DNA of 64,000 nt from Embleya sp045207655 (GTDB lineage: Bacteria > Actinomycetota > Actinomycetes > Streptomycetales > Streptomycetaceae). Location: assembly GCF_045207655.1 (NCBI RefSeq), contig NZ_CP108785.1:3038001-3102000 (forward strand), given 5' to 3'. The translations under genes and the position numbers were made by a program. Each line of letters begins with the position of its first letter. Within the stretch, counting starts at the first letter, position 1. Shown here in pieces: positions 17,527-27,306 of this stretch. The notes beneath the pieces are model-generated. The model saw only the letters and a list, made by a program, of their open reading frames with translations, made no database searches and was not told the DNA's origin.

Positions 17527-18070
17527 ACCCGGGCCTCGCCCCACGCCCCACCGCCCCGCGCGTCCGGCTCCACGCCCAGCCCGCGCCATCGCTGCGCATT
17601 GCTGCGCCACGCCGCAACTCCCCGCCCCCAGAGGCTCCTTCGTCCGGACCACCCGGCCCCGTCGCGTTCGCCGCACCTCCGGTCCCGTAGGGCGGTCGAA
17701 TCCCGGGCCTCGCCCCATCCGCCCGCCGCCCCGCGCGTCCGCCCCACGCCGAGTCCGCGCCATCGCTGCGTCATCCCGCAACTCCCCGCCTCCGGCGCCC
17801 CATCGTCCGGTCGAGCACCCCGTTGCCTTCGCCCGCGCGGCCCACGCGCGGCCCACGGGATCTCGTCGCCTCGCCGCGCCTCCGCTCTCGTGGAGCGGTC
17901 GAATCCCGGGCCTCGCCCCATCCGCCCGCCGCCCCGCGCGTCCGGCCCCACGCCCAGCCCGCGGCACCGCTGCGCATCGCCGCGCCACGCCGCAACTCCC
18001 CGCCCCCGGCGTTCCCTTCGCCCGCACCACCCGCCTCCGTTGCCTCGCCGCGCGTCGTGCGGTCGAATCG
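17527..18070. repeat. Three diverged ~170-200 bp tandem repeats
   Basis: Copies start at 17527, 17701 and 17904, each with CCCGGGCCTCGCCCCA followed by conserved blocks (CCCCGCGCGTCCG, GCCATCGCTGCG, CGCAACTCCCCGCC). Copies two and three are each immediately preceded by GGTCGAAT, and the block also ends with it near 18070. The copies differ by point changes and small indels. No conserved reading frame or tRNA-like fold was found. The block fills most of the gap between the SDR gene and the DUF6777 lipoprotein. Confidence 0.8.
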
Positions 18071-18170
18071 CGAAAGATGGGGATTTGACTCACCGCGCGG
18101 GGCGATTTGTCGCATCATGGAAGTGAGAGCGGGACCGGGAGGTTCCGCGCCGTCGTTTCGGGGGGATGCG

Positions 18171-19181
18171 ATGGAGGCTTGGCCACCGCCTGCGCGCAGG
18201 CGAACCGGAGGTGTCGGTGGGCGGGTTCGCCGTCGCCCCTGGTACGCCGCCCTGGTCGCCGTCTTCACCGCGTGTGCGCTGCTGCTCGGTGCCGCGTCCG
18301 GTTGCGAGGACTCGAAGGTGTCGAAGGTGGTCGGGGTCGTGGCGGGCGACCTGGGCGCCGATCCGTTCTTCTCGGTCAACTTCGGGCTGGACGCGCTCGG
18401 TCTGCGTCCCAAGGTGTCCGCCGCCAATCTGTCCGGCGACACCCCCGGTTTGTTCGGCGGCTCCAACAAGGCGCGGATCTGCGACAAGGAGCAGCTGATC
18501 CAATTCCTCGGCCTGGCCGCCAATCTGGTGCCCGCGACCCGGTGGATGAAGGTGCTCAAGGTCGCCGGCACACCCGCCATCCGCGCGTTCGTGACGCGGC
18601 TTACGCCGGTCGTGCTGCGCACCGACACCCTCGTGCGTAATCACACGCTCAAGAACGGTGCGCTGGTGGCCTTCGACGCGATCCTCCAAGCCGGTACCGC
18701 GGTGCTGATCGACGAGCTCGGACAGCCGGTGGTCAAGTGCAATTGCGGAAACCCGTTGGCCGGGCCGGAGAAGGACGCCGCCCACGTACGTCTCGACACC
18801 GCCGACGCCTCCTGGAAGCGGACCGGATCCAAGCCCACGACGGTGAAGAAGGCCAAGCAGCCGGTGAAGACGTTCGTGATCACCGACCCGACCCGGCCGG
18901 ACCTCGCCGTCGCCCGACCGCCCGGCAGCGCGGGGGACCGGGACGCGCCCACCGCGACCCCGCCGCCGCTGCCCGAGCGAGACAAGAAGGCGACTCCGAG
19001 CGGCCCCACGGGCAGCGCCGGCGTCACCGGCCCGAGCGGAAGCGCGTCGTCGCGCTCCACCTCGACGTCCGCGTCCACCTCGACCGGCACCCGCCGGCCG
19101 CCCACGTCGGCAGGCACCGGTGGCAAGTCCGCCAAACCCGCCAGTCCGGCCGCCGCGTCGGTGGTCCCCGCGCTCCGCTGA
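18171..19181 (+). CDS. DUF6777 family secreted lipoprotein
   Basis: 336 aa. A membrane-inserting signal segment at residues 24-45 ends in AASGC (lipobox-like, Cys45). A domain matching the DUF6777 pattern follows: FGGSNKARICDKEQLIQFL, AFVTRLTPVVLRTDTLVRNH, ILQAGTAVLIDELGQPVVKCNCGNPL. The C-terminal ~100 residues are a low-complexity Ser/Thr/Gly/Pro linker that probably crosses the cell wall. Function is unknown. ATG 18171 is preferred because a G-run lies six bases upstream; ATG 18117 is in frame. Two hairpins follow the stop. Confidence 0.82.
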   Translation: MEAWPPPARRRTGGVGGRVRRRPWYAALVAVFTACALLLGAASGCEDSKVSKVVGVVAGDLGADPFFSVNFGLDALGLRPKVSAANLSGDTPGLFGGSNKARICDKEQLIQFLGLAANLVPATRWMKVLKVAGTPAIRAFVTRLTPVVLRTDTLVRNHTLKNGALVAFDAILQAGTAVLIDELGQPVVKCNCGNPLAGPEKDAAHVRLDTADASWKRTGSKPTTVKKAKQPVKTFVITDPTRPDLAVARPPGSAGDRDAPTATPPPLPERDKKATPSGPTGSAGVTGPSGSASSRSTSTSASTSTGTRRPPTSAGTGGKSAKPASPAAASVVPALR

Positions 19182-19183
19182 CG

Positions 19184-19223
19184 GCGGGGGTGGGCCGACT
19201 CGCTCCCGTCGGCCCACCCCCGC
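19184..19223 (+). terminator. 16-bp hairpin terminator after the DUF6777 gene
   Basis: GCGGGGGTGGGCCGAC at 19184-19199 pairs perfectly with 19208-19223 around an eight-base loop. It starts two bases after the stop codon. Confidence 0.85.
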
Positions 19224-19241
19224 GCCGCGGATCCCGGACCC

Positions 19242-19270
19242 GGCCGACGTGCGGGGCGGGCACGTCGGCC
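19242..19270. terminator. Second hairpin, 11-bp stem
   Basis: GGCCGACGTGC at 19242-19252 pairs with GCACGTCGGCC at 19260-19270. It lies between the DUF6777 gene and the convergent P450 remnant, so it may serve either. Confidence 0.65.
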
Positions 19271-19309
19271 GAGCCCAGGCCGATCAGTGATCCTTCGCCG
19301 TCCCTACGC

Positions 19310-19800
19310 TCACCACAGGACCGGCAGGCGCTCCGGGAGGCGCTTGATGAAACCGGTCCGCCGGACCAACCGATCCACCGGAACGGCCGGCAACCGGTTC
19401 ACCGGGGCGGACATCGCCACCTCGGCACCAGGACCAGTTCGCCCGCGCGCACCACCACGTCGCCGACCGGTACGTCCGCCGGTGCCAGGCGCGGCAGCCC
19501 GTCACCGATGGACAGGTCGACCCGCGGCAGTTCCTCGACGGCGACCCCGATGTCCCGCGGACGATCGCGCAGCCATCGCACCAACTCCGGTTGTCGGACC
19601 AGCGTGAGCGCCGCGTGCATCCGGAAACGCCGAGGTGCTCACCGTGCCCGCGCCGAACAGGGACGGCGCGACGCTCGCCAACGCATCCTCGGTCAGCCCC
19701 TCGTCGGGCCCGGCCGTGCGCCGCAACTCGGCCAAGCGGTCCGGCGGTCCGCTCTGTTCGGCGGCGGGCGCATTCAGCCGGGCGGGCTTGTGCGCGTGAT
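19310..19800 (-). pseudogene. Cytochrome P450 remnant lacking the heme-binding region
   Basis: Pieces of a P450 are legible in three frames on the minus strand. First comes an I-helix segment, LTEDALASVAPSLFGAGTVS, before about 19620. After a frameshift comes a K-helix part, LTLVRQPELVRWL with AVEELPRVD, down to GELVLVPR near 19440. The C-terminal end, APVNRLPAVPVDRLVRR to LPERLPVLW, follows in another frame and stops at 19310. The roughly 60 residues that should carry the heme Cys loop between the last two pieces are missing, and the N-terminal half is also gone. The gene cannot make an active enzyme. Confidence 0.7.
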
Positions 19801-20110
19801 CCTTGCGCCAGTTCGCGCCCGGACGCTGGTGTCGTGGCGGTACCGACGGCCGCCGCGAACTGGCGGGTGCGCAAGGTGGTCCCCCAGGCGCCGCATGTCC
19901 CCATGGAGCCTCGCGCTCCCGGTGTGGCGATGACAACCACAAGTTACCGGTGAGCTTCGGAGAGTCAGCTTCACGGTCGCAAGTCGGCGGGAACATGCGG
20001 TGCCCAGGCCGAAAATCCCTTCGGTGCCGGGTGGCGGTCGCCTCCCGTCGGGACACGTCCGCCGCCGCCCGGGTCGCGGGGACCGTCCCGGGTCGTTGCC
20101 GGCGCCGTGG
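19801..20110. other. No recognisable gene
   Basis: This 310-bp stretch lies between the P450 remnant and the small secreted protein gene. It is possibly decayed N-terminal P450 sequence, but no motif supports that. No repeat or hairpin stands out. Confidence 0.4.
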
Positions 20111-20308
20111 TCAGTGCTTGAGGCCGCCCATCAGCGAAGACACCGTGGCGTCGAGGGCCGCGTCGGCGCCGTCGCTCGCCGGCGGCGTGTGATCCGGGGT
20201 GTTCAGGGCGATGTCCGTGCCGGGTGTGGCGTTCGCGACCGGCGCGGCGAGCGCGGCGGCCCCCGCGGTCAGCAGGATGGTGGCCAGAATGCGTCGAGTG
20301 TGCGTCAT
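20111..20308 (-). CDS. Small secreted protein
   Basis: 65 aa. A classical Sec signal peptide (RRILATILLTAGAAALAAPVANA, cleavage likely after ANA) leaves a mature peptide of about 38 residues with no Cys, rich in Asp, Ala and Thr. No family was recognised. ATG 20308 follows GCAGGG closely. The coding pattern and the clean signal peptide argue that it is real, although it is short. Confidence 0.6.
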   Translation of the reverse strand: MTHTRRILATILLTAGAAALAAPVANATPGTDIALNTPDHTPPASDGADAALDATVSSLMGGLKH

Positions 20309-20440
20309 ACCCTGCTCAACGCGCAGATCGCCCCCGGGCTACGCCCTGTCACCCGCCCGGACCCGTACACCGGGCCCGACCGGCGCCGCCCGCTCGTCCG
20401 CCCGGTACACGAAGCGCGCCCCCGCCACGCGAAAAAAGGC

Positions 20441-20472
20441 TTGGACAGCCCCCGGGCGCGGGTTGTTAGCCT
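20441..20472 (+). promoter_or_regulatory. Promoter of the ABC-F leader, possibly WhiB7/WblC type
   Basis: TTGGAC at 20441-20446 is a good -35 and TAGCCT at 20467-20472 a plausible -10. A run of six A (20432-20437) lies just before the -35; WhiB7/WblC-controlled promoters typically have an AT-rich tract there. The expected transcription start is at or next to the leader ATG at 20479. The WblC link is inference. Confidence 0.5.
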
Positions 20473-20478
20473 GACCGC

Positions 20479-20502
20479 ATGTCTACGCCCCGACTGTCCT
20501 AG
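20479..20502 (+). CDS. Leader peptide MSTPRLS of the ABC-F gene
   Basis: A seven-codon open frame, ATG TCT ACG CCC CGA CTG TCC TAG, lies 60 bp upstream of the ABC-F gene, and its stop codon touches the base of the hairpin at 20502-20542. There is no Shine-Dalgarno; the expected mRNA start at about 20479 suggests leaderless translation. The arrangement matches ribosome-mediated attenuation, known for several ABC-F resistance genes: drug-stalled ribosomes on the leader prevent the hairpin and open the downstream gene. Confidence 0.6.
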   Translation: MSTPRLS

Positions 20503-20542
20503 CAAGAGGACCCGCTTACACGTCACCCGTGTGTCCTCTTGC
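20502..20542 (+). promoter_or_regulatory. Attenuator hairpin upstream of the ABC-F gene
   Basis: GCAAGAGGAC at 20502-20511 pairs perfectly with GTCCTCTTGC at 20533-20542 over a 21-base loop. The 5' arm begins at the last base of the leader stop codon, so a ribosome held on the leader would block pairing. Confidence 0.65.
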
Positions 20543-20561
20543 CATCTCGGAGCGTAATCCC

Positions 20562-22163
<1,602 letters not shown>

Positions 22164-22280
22164 CCCACCGGCGGCCGTCGGCGGACGGGTCCGACCCACC
22201 CGGCCCGTCCGCCGTCCGGCTCCGACCGGCCCTGTTCGACTCCGACCGGCCGCGACCGGCTCCGACCACCTCGGGCCCGC

Positions 22281-23039
22281 TCAGCCGGCCCGGCGCGCCT
22301 CGATCAGAAACCGGGCCGAGTGGGCGACGAACGGGCCGTCCCGCTCGATGAGTTCGTGCAGGTCACGGAGCCGGTTCCGGTAGGCGTCCACGGTGAAGCC
22401 GGGCACCATCCAGATCACCTTGCGCAGGAAGTAGACCACCGCGCCGATGTCGAAGAACTCCATCCGCAACCGCTCCGAGCGCAGATCCACGATCTCCAGC
22501 CCGGCCGCCCGCGCGTCGGCGCTCTCGGTGTCGGGGTGTCGATGTTCGCGGGCCTCGGGCTGCGGCCCGAGGAAGTACTCGACCAGTTCGAACACCGACG
22601 CGGGACCCACGTGTTGGGCGAGGTACGTGCCGCCGGGGCGCAGCACGCGGGCGATCTCGGTCCACCACACCGTGGCCGGATGCCGACTGGTGACCAGGTC
22701 GAACGCGGCGTCGGCGAACGGCAGCGGCGGCTCGTCCGGATCGGCGACCACGACCGCGCCGAGCGGGTGCAACAACCGGGTGGCCTTGGCCAGGTTCGGC
22801 GGCCAGGACTCGGTGGCGACCATCGTCGTCGGCAACCTGGGCGCCGCGGCGAGCACCTCGCCGCCGCCGGTCTGGATGTCCAGCGCCGCCGACACGCTCC
22901 CCAGCCGCTCGCCCATCAGTCGCCGGTAGCCCCACGAGGGGCGCGCTTCGGTGGCCCGCCCGTCGAGCCAGGAGAAGTCCCAGCCGTCCACGGAGGCCGA
23001 CTCGGCCTCGGCCAACAGATCCTCAAAGGTGCGTGACAT
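22281..23039 (-). CDS. Class I SAM-dependent methyltransferase
   Basis: 252 aa. The SAM-binding motif I appears as ALDIQTGGGEVLA. LPFADAAFDLVTSRHPATVWWTEIARVLRPGGTYLAQHVGP supplies motifs II and III of a methyltransferase-11-like fold. The motif I glycines (TGGGE) fit the expected GxGxG with one change. ATG 23039 (MSRTFEDLL) is preferred over 23075. TAATGAT just upstream could be a -10 for a near-leaderless message. The substrate is unknown. Confidence 0.82.
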   Translation of the reverse strand: MSRTFEDLLAEAESASVDGWDFSWLDGRATEARPSWGYRRLMGERLGSVSAALDIQTGGGEVLAAAPRLPTTMVATESWPPNLAKATRLLHPLGAVVVADPDEPPLPFADAAFDLVTSRHPATVWWTEIARVLRPGGTYLAQHVGPASVFELVEYFLGPQPEAREHRHPDTESADARAAGLEIVDLRSERLRMEFFDIGAVVYFLRKVIWMVPGFTVDAYRNRLRDLHELIERDGPFVAHSARFLIEARRAG

Positions 23040-23224
23040 AGCCGAATCATTACCGTGAAAGATCGAGAACACCAAGAATCAGGCCCCGCCTCCCGGACCG
23101 GCCGGCGGGTCGGTACCGCCTGAGCAACTCCCCTCACAGTCAAGGTAGTTCGGTCCCCGAACGAAGCAGTGGCCGGATCGCCGGCGAAGCCGAATCACCC
23201 CGCCGGCAGGGCCCGCCCGGCGCG

Positions 23225-23258
23225 CCGGCCCGACGCGCCGGCCGGCGCGTCGGGCCGG
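23225..23258. terminator. 34-bp perfect palindrome
   Basis: The 34 bases are their own reverse complement, giving a 15-bp stem with a four-base loop or a fully symmetric site. It sits about 65 bp after the stop of the minus-strand secreted-protein gene, so a terminator role is likely. A dyad protein-binding site cannot be excluded. Confidence 0.7.
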
Positions 23259-23322
23259 TTCTCGATGTTCCGGAGCCGTCGGCCCGTTCCGACCTCGACC
23301 CCGACCCCGACCCCGACCCGAC

Positions 23323-24027
23323 CTAGCCGACGAACTCGCGATCGCCGTGGTGGATCGTGGCCTTGGACCAGTCGCCGCCCAGGGTGCCGACGAAGCGGCG
23401 GACCAACTCGGCGTCCGCGCGGTCCGCGACCAGGATCAGTGTGCCGCCGCGGACGGTGACCGAGCCGCCGAACAGGCGGTCGCGCGCCTCGGGGTCGGCG
23501 GCCAGCCCGTCGTGCAGGCGCTGTACGTTCACGCCCGGCACCTCGACCTCGATCGCGTCCGCACGCGGCGAGTCGGCGCGCAGGTACTCGAACGTCAGCA
23601 CCGACTCCTGGGCGTAGCGCTTGCGCAGCACCTCGGCGATGCGGTTGAGCCGCGCGGCGTCGATGTCGTCGACGTCGAACTCGCGCGAGCGCTCGTAGGT
23701 GGTGTTCTGCAGGTCGCCGGACCAGAACACGCCGTCGAGCAGCGAGGACTTCTCCGGGTCGGCGCCGTGCGCGCGGACGATCGCCCGCACCTCGCACGCG
23801 AACCGGTTCAAGGAGGTGTTCAGCCGGGGATCGTTCGGATCGCTGATCACCGCGGTGTTGTCGGTGACGAAGATCTCCGCGTCCGGCAGGTGTCGGCGGG
23901 TGTGTCCGGGCGAGGCGTCGGCCGCGCACGCGGGAGCGTGCGACGTGGCGGCGACCGCGGTCTGGGCGCCGCCGGTGCCTATGGTGATGCCGAACGCGAG
24001 GACGAGGGCTGCGGGCCAACGCTTCAT
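23323..24027 (-). CDS. Secreted protein of unknown function
   Basis: 234 aa. A Sec signal peptide (KRWPAALVLAFGITIGTGG, cleavage after AVAA or a few residues on) precedes a mature domain of about 205 residues. That domain has a Cys in CAADASPG and one in RFACEVRAIV that could pair. Segments such as GVNVQRLHDGLAADPEARDRLFGGSVTVRGGTLILVADRADAELV suggest an alpha/beta fold, but no family was recognised. ATG 24027 has an AGGG several bases upstream. Confidence 0.65.
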   Translation of the reverse strand: MKRWPAALVLAFGITIGTGGAQTAVAATSHAPACAADASPGHTRRHLPDAEIFVTDNTAVISDPNDPRLNTSLNRFACEVRAIVRAHGADPEKSSLLDGVFWSGDLQNTTYERSREFDVDDIDAARLNRIAEVLRKRYAQESVLTFEYLRADSPRADAIEVEVPGVNVQRLHDGLAADPEARDRLFGGSVTVRGGTLILVADRADAELVRRFVGTLGGDWSKATIHHGDREFVG

Positions 24028-24178
24028 CGAGGGTCCCCCTGGGATGGCCGAGTGGTGTGGGACGGCATGACGCCGAACGAAACGATCATGAAACGGTCAA
24101 GCTACCGGAGCGACTGCGGGCGGAAGGTGGCCGACTCCCGTGCCGACTCCCGTGCCGGAGCCCGCTGCGGCCCCGGCG

Positions 24179-26251
24179 TCATGTTCGCGCGTCCGCGCGT
24201 TCCGCCCGGAAGATGCCGAACAACACGCGCAGGACCAGGACACAGCTCACCACCAGCAGGTTGTAGCCGAACAGTTGGTACAGGCCCACACTGTCGCCCA
24301 CCCGCGGCCCGCCCTCGGTACCCAGCAGCAGCACGGCCATGATCCCGGCCGTCGCGCCGAGCACCGTCAGCAGCGTCCGGTGCAGCATGGAGGTGAGCAC
24401 GCGGCGGTCGCGTTCGTCGGCCAGCAACCGGACGTTGACCCCCAGCCGACCCTCTTCCAGCGCTCCCGTCACCCGCTCGAAGCGCCGCGGGAGGCGGCGC
24501 AACACCGGTAGCAGATGCATCAGTTCGCTGGTCGCGGCATCGCGCAGACCGGCCGGCTCCAAGCGGTCGGTGACGTGCTTGGTCGCGTAGCCGCGCGCCT
24601 CGGCGAAGATGTCGAAGCCCGGTTCGATCCCGGTCAGCGTGCCCTCGGCGGTGGCCAACGACCGAAAGACGGCGGCGATCTCCGGTGCCACGGTCAACTC
24701 GAACGCGGACACCAGCCGGAACAGATCGGTGAACATGGCCAGATCCGGCGCCAGGCCCGCGCTGAGATGGCGGGCCATGAACTGGCCCAGCGCGCGTTGC
24801 AGCCGCTGCTCGTCCAACTCCGCCGGACGGGTCACCACCTGGAGCAGCGCGTCGGACATCGCGGCCGGATCGGCACGGCCGAGCGCGAGCAGCAGTTCCT
24901 GGAGTCCGGCCCGCAGTTGCGCGTCGATCCGGCCCACCGAGCCGAAGTCGAGCAGCGCCAACCGGCCGTCGGCGAGCAACATTATGTTGCCCGGGTGCGG
25001 GTCGGCGTGGAAGATCCCGTCGAACATGAGCTGCCGCAACAACTCGCCCAACAACATCCGGGCCAACTCGCCCCGATCGACCCCGCGCTCGTCCAGCGTC
25101 GCGATGGCGCCGCCCAGCGGTATGCCGTCCAGCCGGTCGAGCACGAGCACCCGCGCGGTGCTCAGCTCGGGATGCAGCCCGGGCAGGATCAGCCGGGCGT
25201 CGCGCCGTCCGGCGCCGGCGGCGGTCACGGCAGCGGTGTTGCGCGCCTCGATCCGGAAGTCCAACTCCTCGCGCAGCGCCACCGCGAAGCCGTCGGCGAG
25301 CTCGACCAGCCCCAGCGCGTGCCCCCACGTGGTGCGCCGGTCCAGGCTCGTCGCCAGGCGGGCCAGGATGTCCAGATCCCGCTCGACGATCGGCCCGATC
25401 CCCGGGCGCTGCACCTTGACCACCACCTCGGCGCCGGAACGCAGCCGGGCGCGATGGACCTGGGCGATCGACGCGGCCGCGAGCGGCTCGGGATCGAACT
25501 CGGCGAACACCTCGGTCACCGGCGCGCCCAGTTCGGCGGTCAGTACCCGCTCCACCTCCGCCCAGGGCGCGGGCGCGACGCGGTGCTGGAGCAGCGCGAG
25601 CGCGTCCACGAACTCGACCGGCAGCAGGTCGCGGCGGGTGGACAACACCTGGCCGAGCTTGACGAAGGTGACTCCACCGTCCTGGAGCGCCTCCTGCAAC
25701 GAGCGGGCCAGGCCGGCCCGCCGGTTCGTCCGATCGGCCCGGCGTCCGCGCAGGTAGGGCCCGAGTCCGTGCCTGGCCGCGATCCGACTGATCTGCGAAT
25801 AGCGGCGTCCGCGCGCGAAGCGGCGGCGCAGTCCGCGGACGAACTCGACCGTGCCCGGCCACGATCCGCTCGGGACGAGCGCCTCGGTCACCACGATGAA
25901 GGTCATCGCGGCGAGCAGCGCCACGCCGAGTGTGATGGTCATGAAGACGCCGGGGTTGTGCCGCTGGACGCTGCCGCCGAGTGCCCACGACACCACGAGT
26001 CCGAGCAGCCCCGCGGCGAGCGTGCGGCGTGTGCCCACCGGCAGCCCGAGCAACCGCCGGGCACCCCAGGCCAGTCCGAGGGTGAGCAGGAGCGCGGTGA
26101 TCGCGGTGGCCGGCCACAACACGGCGGGGTTCACATCGGCGTCGGCCGCGCTCAGCACGGGCACCACCGGAAGCGATCGAGTTCGATGCGTCCGCCGCCG
26201 GACGGCGACAATCTTCGCGACATGCCGATGAGACCTTCCCCGAGTGATCAC
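24179..26251 (-). CDS. ABC1/AarF-UbiB family atypical kinase, membrane protein
   Basis: Up to 690 aa. The N-terminal ~120 residues hold two to three membrane helices. The kinase-like domain follows: DGGVTFVKLGQVLSTRRDLLP (KxGQ motif), AAASIAQVHRARLRSGAEVVVKVQRP (Ala-rich loop and Lys), HADPHPGNIMLL and LLDFGSVGRI. Two C-terminal helices close the protein. UbiB/AarF proteins support quinone or isoprenoid-lipid handling at the membrane; the actinobacterial forms are poorly defined. The start is uncertain: the outermost GTG is at 26251, and GTGs near 26158-26167 would give a protein about 30 residues shorter. Confidence 0.85.
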   Translation of the reverse strand: MITRGRSHRHVAKIVAVRRRTHRTRSLPVVPVLSAADADVNPAVLWPATAITALLLTLGLAWGARRLLGLPVGTRRTLAAGLLGLVVSWALGGSVQRHNPGVFMTITLGVALLAAMTFIVVTEALVPSGSWPGTVEFVRGLRRRFARGRRYSQISRIAARHGLGPYLRGRRADRTNRRAGLARSLQEALQDGGVTFVKLGQVLSTRRDLLPVEFVDALALLQHRVAPAPWAEVERVLTAELGAPVTEVFAEFDPEPLAAASIAQVHRARLRSGAEVVVKVQRPGIGPIVERDLDILARLATSLDRRTTWGHALGLVELADGFAVALREELDFRIEARNTAAVTAAGAGRRDARLILPGLHPELSTARVLVLDRLDGIPLGGAIATLDERGVDRGELARMLLGELLRQLMFDGIFHADPHPGNIMLLADGRLALLDFGSVGRIDAQLRAGLQELLLALGRADPAAMSDALLQVVTRPAELDEQRLQRALGQFMARHLSAGLAPDLAMFTDLFRLVSAFELTVAPEIAAVFRSLATAEGTLTGIEPGFDIFAEARGYATKHVTDRLEPAGLRDAATSELMHLLPVLRRLPRRFERVTGALEEGRLGVNVRLLADERDRRVLTSMLHRTLLTVLGATAGIMAVLLLGTEGGPRVGDSVGLYQLFGYNLLVVSCVLVLRVLFGIFRAERADART

Positions 26252-26352
26252 GCAAGTGCGCAGGAGAACCTATCGTCCGGGCGTGCACGCGACGCGAATC
26301 CGAGTACGGGTACTCAGGCCGGCCGATCCGGCGCCGGCCCAGGATGTGGTCC

Positions 26353-26739
26353 ATGATCAACCGCCGGTCGTACCCGACCCCGCCGCCCCCGGCGTGGCAG
26401 CCGCCGTTCCCCTCGCCGGTGCCCGTGCCGGTGCGTCCGCGCGGCGTCGGGTACCTGGCGCCGATCGTGTCGGCCGGGCTGAGCGGGCTGTCCGCGGTGG
26501 CCGCCGGCACGGTGTGGTTCGGCGTGCGGGCGCGCAAGTCGATGGCCGACATCAACGAGTACGGTGCCGGCGCAACGATCCCGTCGTACCCGTGGAACGA
26601 CCATCAGGGCACGGTCGACCTGTTGTTGTTCCTGTCGGTGCTCACCGCCGCACTCGCCGTCGCCGGTTTCGTCGGGCTCACCATCGCCCGCCGCCGGGAT
26701 CGCCGCGACCCGACCCGGGACACACACGTCCGCGGCTGA
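26353..26739 (+). CDS. Small two-helix membrane protein
   Basis: 128 aa. A Pro-rich N terminus (YPTPPPPAWQPPFPSPVPVPV) is followed by two hydrophobic segments, about residues 38-58 and 88-110, and a basic C-terminal tail. No family was recognised. ATG 26353 follows AGGATG; a GTG at 26344 is possible. The start is about 100 bp from the divergent AarF gene. Confidence 0.6.
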   Translation: MINRRSYPTPPPPAWQPPFPSPVPVPVRPRGVGYLAPIVSAGLSGLSAVAAGTVWFGVRARKSMADINEYGAGATIPSYPWNDHQGTVDLLLFLSVLTAALAVAGFVGLTIARRRDRRDPTRDTHVRG

Positions 26740-26810
26740 ACGCACGCCTGCCGCACTCGCGTCGGACGCGCCCGAAGCGCCTCGCGCCGCCGCGGCGCGG
26801 AACGTGAACC

Positions 26811-26846
26811 GGGGCATCTTCGGGACGAGGGTCCCGAAGACGCCCC
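26811..26846 (-). terminator. Terminator of the cold-shock gene
   Basis: Arms at 26811-26826 and 26831-26846 form a 16-bp stem with one A-C mismatch and loop GAGG. It lies 28 bp after the cspA stop. Confidence 0.85.
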
Positions 26847-26874
26847 GGTGCTCGACCGATCGACTCGCGCCGCG

Positions 26875-27084
26875 TCAGCCCTTGAGGACGCTGACGTTCT
26901 CCGCCTGGGGACCCTTGGGGCCCTGGGTGACGTCGAACTCGACCCGGTCGTTCTCCTCCAACTGCCGGAAGCCGGTGCTGTTGATGGCCGAGAAGTGCAC
27001 GAACACGTCCGGGCCGCCGTCGTCCTGCTCGATGAAGCCGAAGCCCTTGTCCGCATTGAACCACTTCACTTTGCCTGTTGCCAT
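26875..27084 (-). CDS. CspA-family cold shock protein
   Basis: 69 aa, the full length of a single cold-shock domain. It has RNP1 KGFGFIEQ and RNP2 VFVHFSAI and begins MATGKVKWFNADKG. It binds single-stranded RNA or DNA, melts RNA structure and acts as a transcription antiterminator. Streptomycetes carry many paralogues, so the specific role is open. ATG 27084 is followed downstream by a clear terminator. The 220-bp upstream gap to the NOS gene presumably holds its promoter and leader. Confidence 0.95.
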   Translation of the reverse strand: MATGKVKWFNADKGFGFIEQDDGGPDVFVHFSAINSTGFRQLEENDRVEFDVTQGPKGPQAENVSVLKG

Positions 27085-27306
27085 CGATCCATTCCTTCAC
27101 CTGATGCCACGACGCGTCGTGGGGGACGCGCCGGCCGGAGCCTCATCGCGACCGCGGCCCCCGAGATTTCCCGCCCCGGCATCGGCGAAACACCCAAGTG
27201 GTGGGCGCCCGGGGGCGCGACCGGGCTCTGTGCTCCCGGCTCCGGCGGACCGGGCGGGATGCGCCCGGTCCGCCGGATTCACTCGATCGCCGGACCGGCG
27301 GGCGGT

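Noticed and set aside
17527..18070. tRNA-like T-loop sequence GGTCGAATCCC in the tandem repeats
   Set aside because: The flanking bases cannot form T, anticodon or acceptor stems, and the same string recurs only as the repeat junction.
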